Below, piece after piece: positions 45,346 through 54,425 of a DNA stretch of 64,000 nt. The stretch spans positions 3,160,501-3,224,500 of the forward strand of contig NZ_CP012160.1 of NCBI RefSeq assembly GCF_001187845.1, written 5' to 3'. How positions within the stretch are numbered: position 1 is the stretch's first letter; the number at the start of each line of letters is the position of its first letter. The DNA comes from Octadecabacter temperatus (GTDB taxonomy: Bacteria; Pseudomonadota; Alphaproteobacteria; Rhodobacterales; Rhodobacteraceae). A program made the position numbers and the translations under genes. The notes under the pieces were generated by a model, which saw only the letters and a list, made by a program, of their open reading frames with translations, did not search any database and was not told the DNA's origin.

Positions 45346-45360
45346 ATTAACAATCGGTTA
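45346..45360. promoter_or_regulatory. Candidate CtrA-binding site between fliF and fliL
   Basis: TTAACAATCGGTTAG matches TTAA-N7-TTAA with one mismatch in the last base. It lies in the 116-bp gap between divergent fliF and fliL, 57 bp from fliF and 45 bp from fliL, and so could serve both. The form TTAA-N7-TTAG recurs upstream of fliC. Confidence 0.45.
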
Positions 45361-45405
45361 GTGCCTTTCACAGTATTGAAGGGAGGACACATAAGGACCG
45401 AACTC

Positions 45406-45903
45406 ATGGCAGAAGCCGATCAAACAACCGACGAAACGAGTGAAGACGCTCCAAAGAGGGCGTCGAAGATGCCTCTTATTCTTGGTTTCGTGCTGGCGAT
45501 TCTTGGTGGTGGCGGCGGGTTCTTTGCTGTTCAGAGCGGCCTAATCGGCGGATCACCGGAAGAAGCGCACGAAGAAGTTGAACCTGTCGCCGAAGACCTT
45601 CCAGAATTGGCGTTTGTTCCGATGGAAACGCTTGTCATTAATCTACCTGAACATGCTCAGGCAAAGCATTTACTTTTCACCGCCCAGCTCGAGGTTGAGC
45701 CCGCATTCTCACAGGAGGTGACAGACCTGATGCCTCGTATTGTTGATGTTCTAAACGGCTATTTACGCGCTGTGCGCGTCGCCGAACTAGAAGACCCGAC
45801 CGCATTGATTCGGTTGCGCGCGCAGATGCTCCGGCGGGTTCAGGTCGTCGTTGGGGATGGACGCGTCAAAGATATCCTCATCATGGAATTTGTACTGAAC
45901 TAG
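45406..45903 (+). CDS. fliL: Flagellar basal body-associated protein FliL
   Basis: FliL sits around the stator and modulates torque. The 165-residue protein has a short acidic cytoplasmic tail, a membrane helix (MPLILGFVLAILGGGGGFFA) and the periplasmic domain with VINLPEHAQAKHLLFTAQLEV and the C-terminal GRVKDILIMEFVLN. The ATG at 45406 follows the GGGAGG-containing leader; the frame is open to 45322. A second FliL-like gene occurs at 54415. Confidence 0.93.
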   Translation: MAEADQTTDETSEDAPKRASKMPLILGFVLAILGGGGGFFAVQSGLIGGSPEEAHEEVEPVAEDLPELAFVPMETLVINLPEHAQAKHLLFTAQLEVEPAFSQEVTDLMPRIVDVLNGYLRAVRVAELEDPTALIRLRAQMLRRVQVVVGDGRVKDILIMEFVLN

Positions 45904-45915
45904 AAAGGGTCAGTT

Positions 45916-46269
45916 ATGGCATTTATTGCAGATATTCTTCTTGGAGCAGGGGCATTAGCCGTTGGGTTCTATTGCTTTGTGTTGTCTCGCAGATTGCGAC
46001 GTTTCACTGACCTTGAAAAAGGTGTTGGTGGTGCGATTGCGGTACTTTCAGTGCAAGTTGATGAGCTGTCGAAAGCACTCATAAAAGCTGAGGCCGCGTC
46101 TGCGACTTCGGCAACGTCGCTCGCGACGCAATCACAGTCCGCTCAAGATGCCGCCAAACGGTTGGAGTTATTAATCGCATCGCTTCATGACTTACCGGAA
46201 CCTGCGCAGCCCGAACGTCCGACTGATCCATTCTTTGTTCGCCAACCGCTCGTTTCGCGGGGTTCATAA
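45916..46269 (+). CDS. Small membrane-anchored coiled-coil protein in flagellar cluster
   Basis: The 117-residue protein has an N-terminal membrane helix (residues 4-24, FIADILLGAGALAVGFYCFV) and a cytoplasmic Ala/Ser-rich coiled coil (about 35-95). No family is recognised. It is 12 bp after fliL and 5 bp before the motE-like gene, so it belongs to the fliL-motE-motA transcript. A motor-associated role is inferred from this. Confidence 0.75.
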   Translation: MAFIADILLGAGALAVGFYCFVLSRRLRRFTDLEKGVGGAIAVLSVQVDELSKALIKAEAASATSATSLATQSQSAQDAAKRLELLIASLHDLPEPAQPERPTDPFFVRQPLVSRGS

Positions 46270-46274
46270 AGTCG

Positions 46275-46847
46275 ATGGCTGCGTCTAGAAAACCTAAAAG
46301 TGTTCTCGTCTTTGCTGCAGCTTTGTTGCTCGCATCGGGCGGCGTCCGAATCGGAGTGGGTTTGGGCCCCGCAATTGCGTTCGCCGAAGAGCAGCTGGAG
46401 ACAGGTGATGCAGAACAATTAGAAGAGTCTCCTCAACCCCCAGAGATCGAGCCCGTGCTTGCCGCTTTGCAGGTGCGCGAAAGCCGGGTTTCTGAACGGG
46501 AAGTGGCTCTGGAAAATAGAATGTTCGCACTGAGTGTCGCGGAAGAAGAAATCGCAAAACGACTGGCGGAACTTGAGGCGGCAGAGCAATCTCTTTCGGA
46601 AGCGATCACCGTCTCAGAAACAGCAAATGATGGGGACATAACGCGCCTGACAGCCGTTTATGAGAATATGAAACCGGCGGACGCCGCCAACCTCTTTGAA
46701 GAAATGGCCCCCGATTTTGCATCAGGCTTTCTTGTCAGAATGCGTCCAGAGGCAGCAGCGGCAATTTTGGCTGGGTTAGAGCCACAAACAGCCTATTCGA
46801 TTAGCGTGATTATTGCGGGTCGCAATGCAAATGCACCGACTGAGTAG
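46275..46847 (+). CDS. motE: MotE-like flagellar protein
   Basis: The 190-residue protein has an N-terminal membrane helix or signal peptide, an acidic linker, a coiled coil (about 63-110; RESRVSEREVALENRMFA) and the C-terminal motif YENMKPADAANLFEEMAPDF with MRPEAAAAILAGLEP. This is the MgtE-N-like domain of MotE, known in Sinorhizobium as the chaperone of the periplasmic motor protein MotC. It is followed by motA with a 66-bp gap. Confidence 0.8.
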   Translation: MAASRKPKSVLVFAAALLLASGGVRIGVGLGPAIAFAEEQLETGDAEQLEESPQPPEIEPVLAALQVRESRVSEREVALENRMFALSVAEEEIAKRLAELEAAEQSLSEAITVSETANDGDITRLTAVYENMKPADAANLFEEMAPDFASGFLVRMRPEAAAAILAGLEPQTAYSISVIIAGRNANAPTE

Positions 46848-46913
46848 TCATGAAGACTAATCCTTAACCAGTTCCGTGCGATGACCAGTTGAACAACAAG
46901 CGGGGCAAGAATC

Positions 46914-47783
46914 ATGATCGGTCTGATCGGTATCGTTATCATATTTGTAATGGTCTTCGGGGGCTACACGCTCGCCGGCGGCAAAATGGGAATGATCCTA
47001 AAAGCGCTGCCGTTTGAGATGATCATGATCGGCGGCGCCGCGGTAGGTGCCTTCGTGATCTCGAACGATATGTCAGGAATCAAGCACACGCTCAAAGACA
47101 TGGGGAAGGTGTTCAAAGGAACGAAGTGGAAGCCGGACGACTACCGCGATCTCCTTTGCCTGTTGTTCGAATTGATCAGACTCGCACGCGCTAACCCAGT
47201 CGGTCTTGAGGCGCATATTGAAGAACCACAAGACAGCAATATTTTTGGAAAATACCCGAGGGTGCTTGCCGATAAAGAAGCCGTCGCGCTCATTTGTGAT
47301 ACCTTGCGCTCGGCGTCGATGAACTATGATGATCCGCACCAAGTTGAAGAGGTGTTGGAAAAGCGCATCGAGGCGAACATGCATCACAGCATGCATGGTA
47401 CGCACGCGCTGCAGACAATCGCTGACGGGCTACCAGCGCTTGGAATTGTGGCTGCGGTGCTTGGCGTTATCAAAACGATGGGTTCGATTGATCAACCACC
47501 CGAGGTCCTCGGCAAAATGATCGGGGGTGCGCTTGTTGGTACGTTCTTGGGCGTGTTCCTCGCGTATGGGTTGGTTGGGCCGTTTGCAGGGCGGGTCAAA
47601 ACCGTGGTCGAAGAAGATGCACACTTTTACCAACTCATCCGCGAGGTTTTGGTTGCTAACCTTCACCAACATGCCCCGAACATTTGTATTGAAGTTGGAA
47701 GACAGAATACGCCGGGCCAATGCCGCCCAAGCTTCTCAGATCTTGAGGAAGCATTGAAAGCAGCAAAGCAGGATGCAGCATGA
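46914..47783 (+). CDS. motA: Flagellar motor stator protein MotA
   Basis: MotA forms the proton channel with MotB. The 289-residue protein has four membrane helices: two at the N-terminus (GIVIIFVMVFGGYTLAGGK and FEMIMIGGAAVGAFVISND) and two near residues 160-215 (ALGIVAAVLGVIKTMGSIDQ and GALVGTFLGVFLAYGLVGPF). The large cytoplasmic loop between them bears the charged residues that contact the rotor. Its stop overlaps the next gene by 4 bp. Confidence 0.96.
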   Translation: MIGLIGIVIIFVMVFGGYTLAGGKMGMILKALPFEMIMIGGAAVGAFVISNDMSGIKHTLKDMGKVFKGTKWKPDDYRDLLCLLFELIRLARANPVGLEAHIEEPQDSNIFGKYPRVLADKEAVALICDTLRSASMNYDDPHQVEEVLEKRIEANMHHSMHGTHALQTIADGLPALGIVAAVLGVIKTMGSIDQPPEVLGKMIGGALVGTFLGVFLAYGLVGPFAGRVKTVVEEDAHFYQLIREVLVANLHQHAPNICIEVGRQNTPGQCRPSFSDLEEALKAAKQDAA

Positions 47784-49978
47784 TCCGTCTTGTCGCCTTG
47801 CTTGCCTTTCTCCCAATTTTGGCTTCGGCCGATCCCGTCACAATTCGGAGCGGTGAGCACGAGACATTCTCGAGGCTGGTCATTTCGATTGGTCACAATA
47901 CCGATTGGTCAATTGACCCAAGCGACGACGGGTATGTTCTGAAGCTAGATGGAAGGTCAGACGGTTTCGATACGTCCCAAGTGTTTGAGCGTATTCACCG
48001 CGACCGCCTAATAGATGTTCGGCAGGTCGCTCCTAACGCGCTAAGCCTTTTTGTTGAGTGCCACTGCGAACTAGATTCGTTTTTGTGGCAACCTGGTCGT
48101 TTGGTCGTCGATATCATTGACAGCCCCGACCCGGTTCCGGCAGCGTCAGATGTGGTTTTAGACCCGTTGCATGTCACGTCAACGCCGCCGATCATAAGGC
48201 CTGCGGGCACACCGTTAACGCTTCCAAATATGTTGAATATTTCCCCTTTGGGAATTGAAGCAAGCGATCAAATTCGCGCTGAAGAAACCCAGGTCGAAAT
48301 AGATCTGTCGGCGGCCGAAGAAGCCCTTGCAATCGGTATTGCACGCGCAGCATCTCAAGGGTTCCTTGTGCCATCCACGGTTGAGACCGGGCAAACAGAA
48401 GTTGAAGGTGACAAAGTTCATTTGGTGCCGGAGCAATCGGATGAACATGAACCAGATGTTTCAATCGCTCCGATCCGGCCTGGCGTTGGAATTTCCACTG
48501 CAATGGACAGGGACCTTGCACAGCTTGGAGTTGAGCTAGGAAGATCGCTTGAACAGCAATGTCTTTCAGCGGAGCTATTCCAAATTTCAACCTGGGGAGA
48601 CGATCGCGCATTTCATGAACAGGCCTCTGCTTTGGCGGAGACCCTAGCGGGGGAGTTCGGGGAGGAGCCACGTGAAGCGCAAGAAAACTTAGCACGACTT
48701 TATATTCATTTTGGGTTTGGCGCAGAGGCGAGACTTGTTCTTGCGGTAAGTCCTGCATCAAGCCAATCGCGGACTATACTGACTGAACTTGCCGGAATCG
48801 TTGACGACTATGACAGAGATTACCCTGCAATCTTGTCGCAGGAATCCTGTAATACACCCGGCGCATTGTGGGCTTTCATTCTGCGTCCGACGGTGCAGGA
48901 AGAAAGCGACCGCAACCAACTTATCCAACATTTTTATGCGCTACCGCAGCCTCTCAGGAATCAAATCTCTCCTCGTCTCGCGCGCGGTTTTCTAGATATC
49001 GGAGATCCAGCTGCAGCGAGCCAATTGTTACACACTGCGAACAATCAGGATGCGGGTTCTACGCACGAAGCGCAAACCACGCGCGCATTAATCGCAGAAG
49101 GTTTCGATGATGCGGAGGAGGCGCTGGCAGTCCTCTCAAATGAAGCGGATGATAGCGTACGTACAACACCTCAGTCCCTAATCAGACTCATCGAGCTGCA
49201 ACTTGAACAAGGAACAACGCCATCGGAGGCTAACCTTCTACTGGTAGGGGCGTTGCGGCAGGAACACCGAGATACTCCAGTTGCGCAAGACCTTGCGAAT
49301 ATTGAAGCAGTTGGGCGAATGGCAGCGGCGCAGTATCAAGTCGCCTTGGACCTGATGCAAAACCGTGAGGACATCCAAGCGCTCGAAATTATAGATAAGA
49401 TCTACGAAAAAATTGCGACCCATGCGGATTCTGGCACATTCTTGGAGTTTGTTTTTGACGAAATACCAGAGGGCCTAACATCTGCGACTGAGAACGCGAT
49501 TGCGAAACGTTTGATTGATCTTGGTTTCTATGAGCGCGCACGTTCATTTCTCACTGGAGATGCTGAACGAGCGGCGGCAGCTGAGCGGCGATACTTACGC
49601 GCTGAGTCAGCCCTTGGGGCGGATGATTTTGCCCTTGCAATGGATGCCTTACTTGGGATGACGGACGAACGCGCCCGTGCGTTAAGGGCGCGTGCATATG
49701 AAGGAATGGGTCAGCATCGCGCCGCGTTATCCGCGCTCAATATAAATCAATCAGCATCTTCCCCGACATTGCAATTTCGCGCCGGCGCTTGGGAACGGCT
49801 AACTGTTGAGGACGACGAAGTGCTATCGGCATTTGCGCATACCGTTCTGGTCGCTCCGAGTGATGCCCCAGCGGCGACCCTCGCAGAACGGCGTGAGATA
49901 CTGACACAATCGCAAGACAGCCGGCAATCAGTTGAAAACCTGCTGATGCGTTTCACTGCCGAAACTGGCGGCAACTAG
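47780..49978 (+). CDS. Large exported helical-repeat protein coupled to motA
   Basis: The 732-residue protein has a signal peptide (MIRLVALLAFLPILASA), an N-terminal beta-rich domain with a Cys pair (VECHCELDS) and a long region of TPR-like helical repeats (about 270-730; RSFLTGDAERAAAAERRYLR, FALAMDALLGMTDERARALR). It is translationally coupled to motA and follows a motE-like gene, so it may play a MotC-like role linking stator and periplasm. Similarity to MotC is not evident by eye. I do not recognise the family. Confidence 0.8.
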   Translation: MIRLVALLAFLPILASADPVTIRSGEHETFSRLVISIGHNTDWSIDPSDDGYVLKLDGRSDGFDTSQVFERIHRDRLIDVRQVAPNALSLFVECHCELDSFLWQPGRLVVDIIDSPDPVPAASDVVLDPLHVTSTPPIIRPAGTPLTLPNMLNISPLGIEASDQIRAEETQVEIDLSAAEEALAIGIARAASQGFLVPSTVETGQTEVEGDKVHLVPEQSDEHEPDVSIAPIRPGVGISTAMDRDLAQLGVELGRSLEQQCLSAELFQISTWGDDRAFHEQASALAETLAGEFGEEPREAQENLARLYIHFGFGAEARLVLAVSPASSQSRTILTELAGIVDDYDRDYPAILSQESCNTPGALWAFILRPTVQEESDRNQLIQHFYALPQPLRNQISPRLARGFLDIGDPAAASQLLHTANNQDAGSTHEAQTTRALIAEGFDDAEEALAVLSNEADDSVRTTPQSLIRLIELQLEQGTTPSEANLLLVGALRQEHRDTPVAQDLANIEAVGRMAAAQYQVALDLMQNREDIQALEIIDKIYEKIATHADSGTFLEFVFDEIPEGLTSATENAIAKRLIDLGFYERARSFLTGDAERAAAAERRYLRAESALGADDFALAMDALLGMTDERARALRARAYEGMGQHRAALSALNINQSASSPTLQFRAGAWERLTVEDDEVLSAFAHTVLVAPSDAPAATLAERREILTQSQDSRQSVENLLMRFTAETGGN

Positions 49979-50117
49979 CGGGAAATCGTTACGAATTCGA
50001 AAGGATCACAGCGTACTCATGCATCACCAGCTACAGAAAGTGCAGGGTAATAAATTATGCCAGAAGGCAAACAACGTTCGTTCCTATCGGAATCGCAGAT
50101 TGAAACACAGGTAACTT

Positions 50118-52208
50118 ATGCCTGAGTTGACACTTCGCACCATCTTCCAGCCGACCATTTTGCTCGCATTGGCTCTCATGGCAATCATCGTAATGATGAT
50201 TTTACCGATGCCCGCATGGGTTTTGGACGTCGGGTTGGCTGCTTCCTTTGCGCTGGCAATCCTAATCTTTACGATCACCTTATTCATCGAACGTCCGTTA
50301 GATTTTTCTGCCTTCCCGACGATTTTGCTTGCGTCGTTGATGTTGCGTCTCTCGCTAAACGTGTCTTCAACCAAATTGATCATCGGGCAGGGCCATACAG
50401 GAACCAATGCAGCGGGAAATGTCATCGAGGGGTTCGCCGATTTCGTTATGGGCGGCAGCGTTTTTCTAGGCCTCGTCGTCTTTGGTGTTCTGCTGATTGT
50501 AAACTTCGTTGTGATTAACAAAGGCGCGACCCGCATGGCGGAAGTCGGAGCGCGTTTCGCGCTTGACGGTATGCCGGGCAAACAACTCGCGATCGACAGC
50601 GACATGAGCGCGGGCGCGATCGATCACGCCGAAGCAAAGCGCAGACGTGAAACCGAACAGGCCGAAACGACGTTTTTTGGTTCTCTAGATGGGGCGTCAA
50701 AATTTGTTAAGGGGGACGCAGTTGCCGGTTTGTTGATTACTGCGCTGAACCTTGTGATGGGGCTGATCATGGGGGCGGCGGTTCATGGGATGCCAATTGG
50801 CGTCGCGTTTGAAACTTACGCGATTCTCACGGTTGGCGATGGTCTTGTGAACCAAATTCCGTCTGTAATTATCTCTATTGCAGCTGCCCTATTACTTGCT
50901 CGTGGTGGTGCGAAGGGTGCCACCGACCTCACCATCGCGGCGCAACTCGGCGGGTACCCAGCAGCCCTCGCGACCGTTGGCGTTTTAATGTTTCTATTCG
51001 CATTGGTGCCTGGGCTGCCTTTCTTGCCTTTTGTCGCGGGCGCAGCAGCACTGGGTGTTGCGGCATGGTATGGGATGAAAGCCGCAGAACGGCGCGACGA
51101 AGAGGCCGAGCAAGCGGCGGCGATGCCAGAAGCACCGCCCGCACGCGAAAGCCTTGGTGATCTACTCGATCTGGACGATATCCACGTTGAGTTCGCGCCT
51201 GACCTCGTCGATATGGTGCTCGACCCGGGCGTCGGGCTCGATGTTCGCATCGGAAATATGCGCAATCATGTTGCCACCGAATTCGGTGTGCTGCTCCCCG
51301 AAATTCGCCTGACGGACAACGTATCGCTCCCGAGTGGGAACTATCGAATTCTCGTTCAGGGGGTTGAGCAAGTACGCGACACGCTTCAACCAGGCCGCGT
51401 TCTGACTTTGTTGTCTGGCCCTGAAACACCTGTGCCGAACGGACAGGACGTAAAGGAACCAGTCTATGGTGCGCCTGCGCGTTGGATCAGTCCTGATGAC
51501 CAAGATGACGCCTCGTTGAATGGATTAACGACAGTTCACCCAACTGAAGTACTGGCCACCCATCTCCTTGAAGTTATCAAAAAGAACTTCTCGCGGCTGA
51601 TGACGCTCAAGGCATTACGCCGGTTAATGGATGAAATGTGCAACCTAAGTGACACCCCTAGATCCGAGGCGAACCGTAAAATGTTGGACGAGCTTGTGCC
51701 AGACAAGGTCCCTGTCGATATGCTGCTTTCTGTTCTCCGACTGCTTTTGGAAGAGCGCGTTTCGATCCGAAATCTATCCCTCATAGTTGAGGCGACTGCG
51801 GAGGGTCGGCAGCTCTACCCGAGTGTTGAAGGCGTCGCTGAACACGTGCGTCAGCGACTGGGCTTTCAACTGGTTGCCGAGATGCGGCGTTCAGATGGAA
51901 CCATCCCGCTCGTCCAGTTAGCGCCCGAATGGGAAGACACGTTTGCGACCTACCAAATTTCGTCTGAACGAGGGCTAGGCGATGTCGCGTTGCCCCCAGA
52001 TGAGTTCAACAGGCTCGCGACTGCGATTTCTGAAAAGGTCGCATCCGCGGGTGAGGCTGGCGCGTATCCCGCGATCGTAACGTCAATGAAGCGCCGCCGC
52101 TTCTTGCGAACAGTCCTTACAGCAAAGGGCATCCCTAATCCGGTCCTGAGTTTCGAGGAAATCGGCGTTGACGCCAAGCCGTCCCTCGTTGGGCTTGTTC
52201 CCGTATGA
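50118..52208 (+). CDS. flhA: Flagellar export apparatus protein FlhA
   Basis: FlhA is the large export gate subunit. The 696-residue protein has about eight helices in the first half, with LASLMLRLSLNVSSTKLII and the FHIPEP-type region VVINKGATRMAEVGARFALDGMPGKQLAID. The C-terminal cytoplasmic domain docks chaperone-substrate complexes. A 22-codon ORF (50057-50125) overlaps its start by 8 bp. It ends with a 4-bp overlap with fliR. Confidence 0.96.
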   Translation: MPELTLRTIFQPTILLALALMAIIVMMILPMPAWVLDVGLAASFALAILIFTITLFIERPLDFSAFPTILLASLMLRLSLNVSSTKLIIGQGHTGTNAAGNVIEGFADFVMGGSVFLGLVVFGVLLIVNFVVINKGATRMAEVGARFALDGMPGKQLAIDSDMSAGAIDHAEAKRRRETEQAETTFFGSLDGASKFVKGDAVAGLLITALNLVMGLIMGAAVHGMPIGVAFETYAILTVGDGLVNQIPSVIISIAAALLLARGGAKGATDLTIAAQLGGYPAALATVGVLMFLFALVPGLPFLPFVAGAAALGVAAWYGMKAAERRDEEAEQAAAMPEAPPARESLGDLLDLDDIHVEFAPDLVDMVLDPGVGLDVRIGNMRNHVATEFGVLLPEIRLTDNVSLPSGNYRILVQGVEQVRDTLQPGRVLTLLSGPETPVPNGQDVKEPVYGAPARWISPDDQDDASLNGLTTVHPTEVLATHLLEVIKKNFSRLMTLKALRRLMDEMCNLSDTPRSEANRKMLDELVPDKVPVDMLLSVLRLLLEERVSIRNLSLIVEATAEGRQLYPSVEGVAEHVRQRLGFQLVAEMRRSDGTIPLVQLAPEWEDTFATYQISSERGLGDVALPPDEFNRLATAISEKVASAGEAGAYPAIVTSMKRRRFLRTVLTAKGIPNPVLSFEEIGVDAKPSLVGLVPV

Positions 52209-52978
52209 TTGAAAGTCTGGCAGAGCTTTCGTCGATCAGCCAAGACGTGATCTGGAAAGCTTACCTTGTCTTCATGCGGGTTGGCGCGATGATGGCTCTG
52301 CTCCCCGCTTTCGGCGAACAATCCGTTCCGGTGCGCGTGAAGTTAGGGCTAGCGCTGGCCTTTTCCGCAATCGTCTCGCCAGCGGTTATGAACCCTGAGG
52401 TCGTAACCGAGGCATCGCAAACCTTCGGCCTGATTTCTGCAGAAACACTCACTGGATTATTCTTAGGACTAATGTTGCGATTGTTCGTTCTCGCGCTTCA
52501 GGTCGCAGGGTCCATTGCGGCACAATCGACATCGCTTTCCCAACTGTTTGGTGGCGCTGGCGGCGACCCACTTCCAGCGATGGGGCACGTGTTGGTCATT
52601 GGCGGCCTCGCGCTGGCCACCATAATGGGTCTGCATGTTCAGATCGCCGAATTCATGATTAACAGCTACGATCTTGTGCCAATGGGGAACGTAATCCCCT
52701 CAGATGTTTTGTCTCGCGCTGGCGTCGCAGAAATATCACGGGCGTTTGCGTTGGGCTTCACGCTGGCGGCACCCTTCGTCATCTCATCGTTGATCTACAA
52801 TGTAACTCTGGGCGTCATTAACAAAGCGATGCCGCAACTCATGGTGGCTTTTGTCGGTGCGCCAGCAATCACCGCTGGCGGTCTGGTTCTGCTCATGCTT
52901 GCGGCACCACTCATGCTTTCGATCTGGGTTGAGGCGATGGGCGCATTCATACTCGATCCGTTTCGAGGTCCGCGATGA
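52205..52978 (+). CDS. fliR: Flagellar export apparatus protein FliR
   Basis: The 257-residue membrane protein has about six helices and the FliR patterns VFMRVGAMMALLPAFGEQSVP and GLMLRLFVLALQVAGSIAAQ, with a C-terminal PQLMVAFVGAPAITAGGLVLL. FliR completes the export gate with FliP and FliQ. It overlaps flhA and flhB by 4 bp each. Confidence 0.95.
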   Translation: MIESLAELSSISQDVIWKAYLVFMRVGAMMALLPAFGEQSVPVRVKLGLALAFSAIVSPAVMNPEVVTEASQTFGLISAETLTGLFLGLMLRLFVLALQVAGSIAAQSTSLSQLFGGAGGDPLPAMGHVLVIGGLALATIMGLHVQIAEFMINSYDLVPMGNVIPSDVLSRAGVAEISRAFALGFTLAAPFVISSLIYNVTLGVINKAMPQLMVAFVGAPAITAGGLVLLMLAAPLMLSIWVEAMGAFILDPFRGPR

Positions 52979-54051
52979 GTGGTGATAACGGTGACGACGA
53001 CAAGCAATATGAGGCGTCCCAACACAAGCTGGACGAAGCGCGTAAGAAAGGAGATTTCGCAAGGTCTGCTGACCTGAACACGGCTGCCGCCTACGCTGGA
53101 ATTCTCCTCGCTGGCGCATCGGTTGGTGCGTTTTCCCTCATCGATCTGGGCGCAACGCTGTCAGGTTTACTGGGGCACCCCGACACCATTTCGACTGCGG
53201 TATTCGCATCAAACGGCGCGCCGATGATGGGCGGTTTGATGTTTGGCCTAGGTGCTGCGATCAGCCCTTGGTTTGGAATCCCAGCGGCCCTGGTGATCCT
53301 TGCCATCATCATACAACGCGGCTTTGTCATCGCGCCTTCAAAGCTAGCATTTAAAATTTCACGTATATCGCCGATCTCACAGGCGAAGAATAAATTTGGT
53401 CGGAGTGGCTTGTTCGAATTCGGCAAAAGCTTTTCAAAATTAATCTTTTACTCGACCGTCTTGTTCATTTTTCTTGTCGGCCGATTACCGGACATAATGG
53501 GGGCAATGGCACTGTCACCACGGCAAGTGATCGCGACGCTACTGGACCTTTGCCTTTCTTTGATGTCGATCGTTTTGATCATCGCACTCGCGTTGGGGAT
53601 TGTTGACTTTACGTGGCAACGTGCCGAGCACCTCCGCAAAAACCGAATGTCGCGCAAAGAGATGACAGACGAAACAAAGAACTCGGAAGGCGATCCGGCA
53701 ATGAAGCAACAACGCCGGCAAAAAGGTATCGCGATTGCGATGAACCAAATGATGAAAGACGTGCCAGAAGCAGACGTCATTATCGTAAACCCGACCCACT
53801 ACGCCGTTGCCTTGAAGTGGAACAGAATGGGTGGGGGCGCGCCAGAATGCGTGGCGAAAGGCGTCGATCTTGTTGCGGCGCAAATCCGCGAGATCGCACA
53901 AGAGAACGGCGTTCCGATTCATTCTGATCCACCAACTGCGCGCGCTCTCTTTGCGACGGTCGAGATCGGTGAGCAAATTCCGAACGACCATTTTAAACCA
54001 GTGGCGGCTGCCATTCGGTTTGCTGATCGGGTCAGAAAGGCGGCCCGCTAA
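52975..54051 (+). CDS. flhB: Flagellar export switch protein FlhB
   Basis: FlhB switches export from hook to filament proteins by self-cleavage. The 358-residue protein has the N-terminal QHKLDEARKKGDFARSADLN region, four helices and the autocleavage motif NPTHYAVAL (about residues 267-275). Its stop shares one base with the next gene (TAATG). Confidence 0.96.
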   Translation: MSGDNGDDDKQYEASQHKLDEARKKGDFARSADLNTAAAYAGILLAGASVGAFSLIDLGATLSGLLGHPDTISTAVFASNGAPMMGGLMFGLGAAISPWFGIPAALVILAIIIQRGFVIAPSKLAFKISRISPISQAKNKFGRSGLFEFGKSFSKLIFYSTVLFIFLVGRLPDIMGAMALSPRQVIATLLDLCLSLMSIVLIIALALGIVDFTWQRAEHLRKNRMSRKEMTDETKNSEGDPAMKQQRRQKGIAIAMNQMMKDVPEADVIIVNPTHYAVALKWNRMGGGAPECVAKGVDLVAAQIREIAQENGVPIHSDPPTARALFATVEIGEQIPNDHFKPVAAAIRFADRVRKAAR

Positions 54052-54425
54052 TGTCAGATTCGTTGAACGCGACAACGCGATTGTTGCCGCTGCTAGAGAT
54101 GGCTTTTCAAGCCGAACAGATGAAAATGGCAAAGATCGTTCAACGCATAAATATGCTGAATGAGAAGCTAAAAGAGATTGATCGCCCGATGCGTTCTGAA
54201 CCACTCAGTGCTGCCACTCGTGCAGGGGCAGACTTGCGCTGGGATACATGGGCACAAGAACGCAAGAAAGTAGTTAACCAAGAGTTGGCGTTGGAACTCC
54301 GAGATCGTGAGCAAGCCCGGGATCACATGATCGCGGCGCTTTCCAAACTCGAAGCCGCCAAAAAGATGCAAGCGAATGCAGTTTCTCAAGCGCGCCAAAC
54401 GGCAATCCGGCGCGCTAGTTGGTGA
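54051..54425 (+). CDS. FliJ-like coiled-coil protein
   Basis: The 124-residue protein is almost entirely helical with heptad patterns (FQAEQMKMAKIVQRINMLNEKL; ELRDREQARDHMIAALSKLEAA), as in FliJ, the export ATPase stalk. It is coupled to flhB, and an otherwise identifiable fliJ is lacking near fliI. The FliJ call is by size, coiled coil and context only. It overlaps the convergent second fliL by 11 bp. Confidence 0.6.
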   Translation: MSDSLNATTRLLPLLEMAFQAEQMKMAKIVQRINMLNEKLKEIDRPMRSEPLSAATRAGADLRWDTWAQERKKVVNQELALELRDREQARDHMIAALSKLEAAKKMQANAVSQARQTAIRRASW

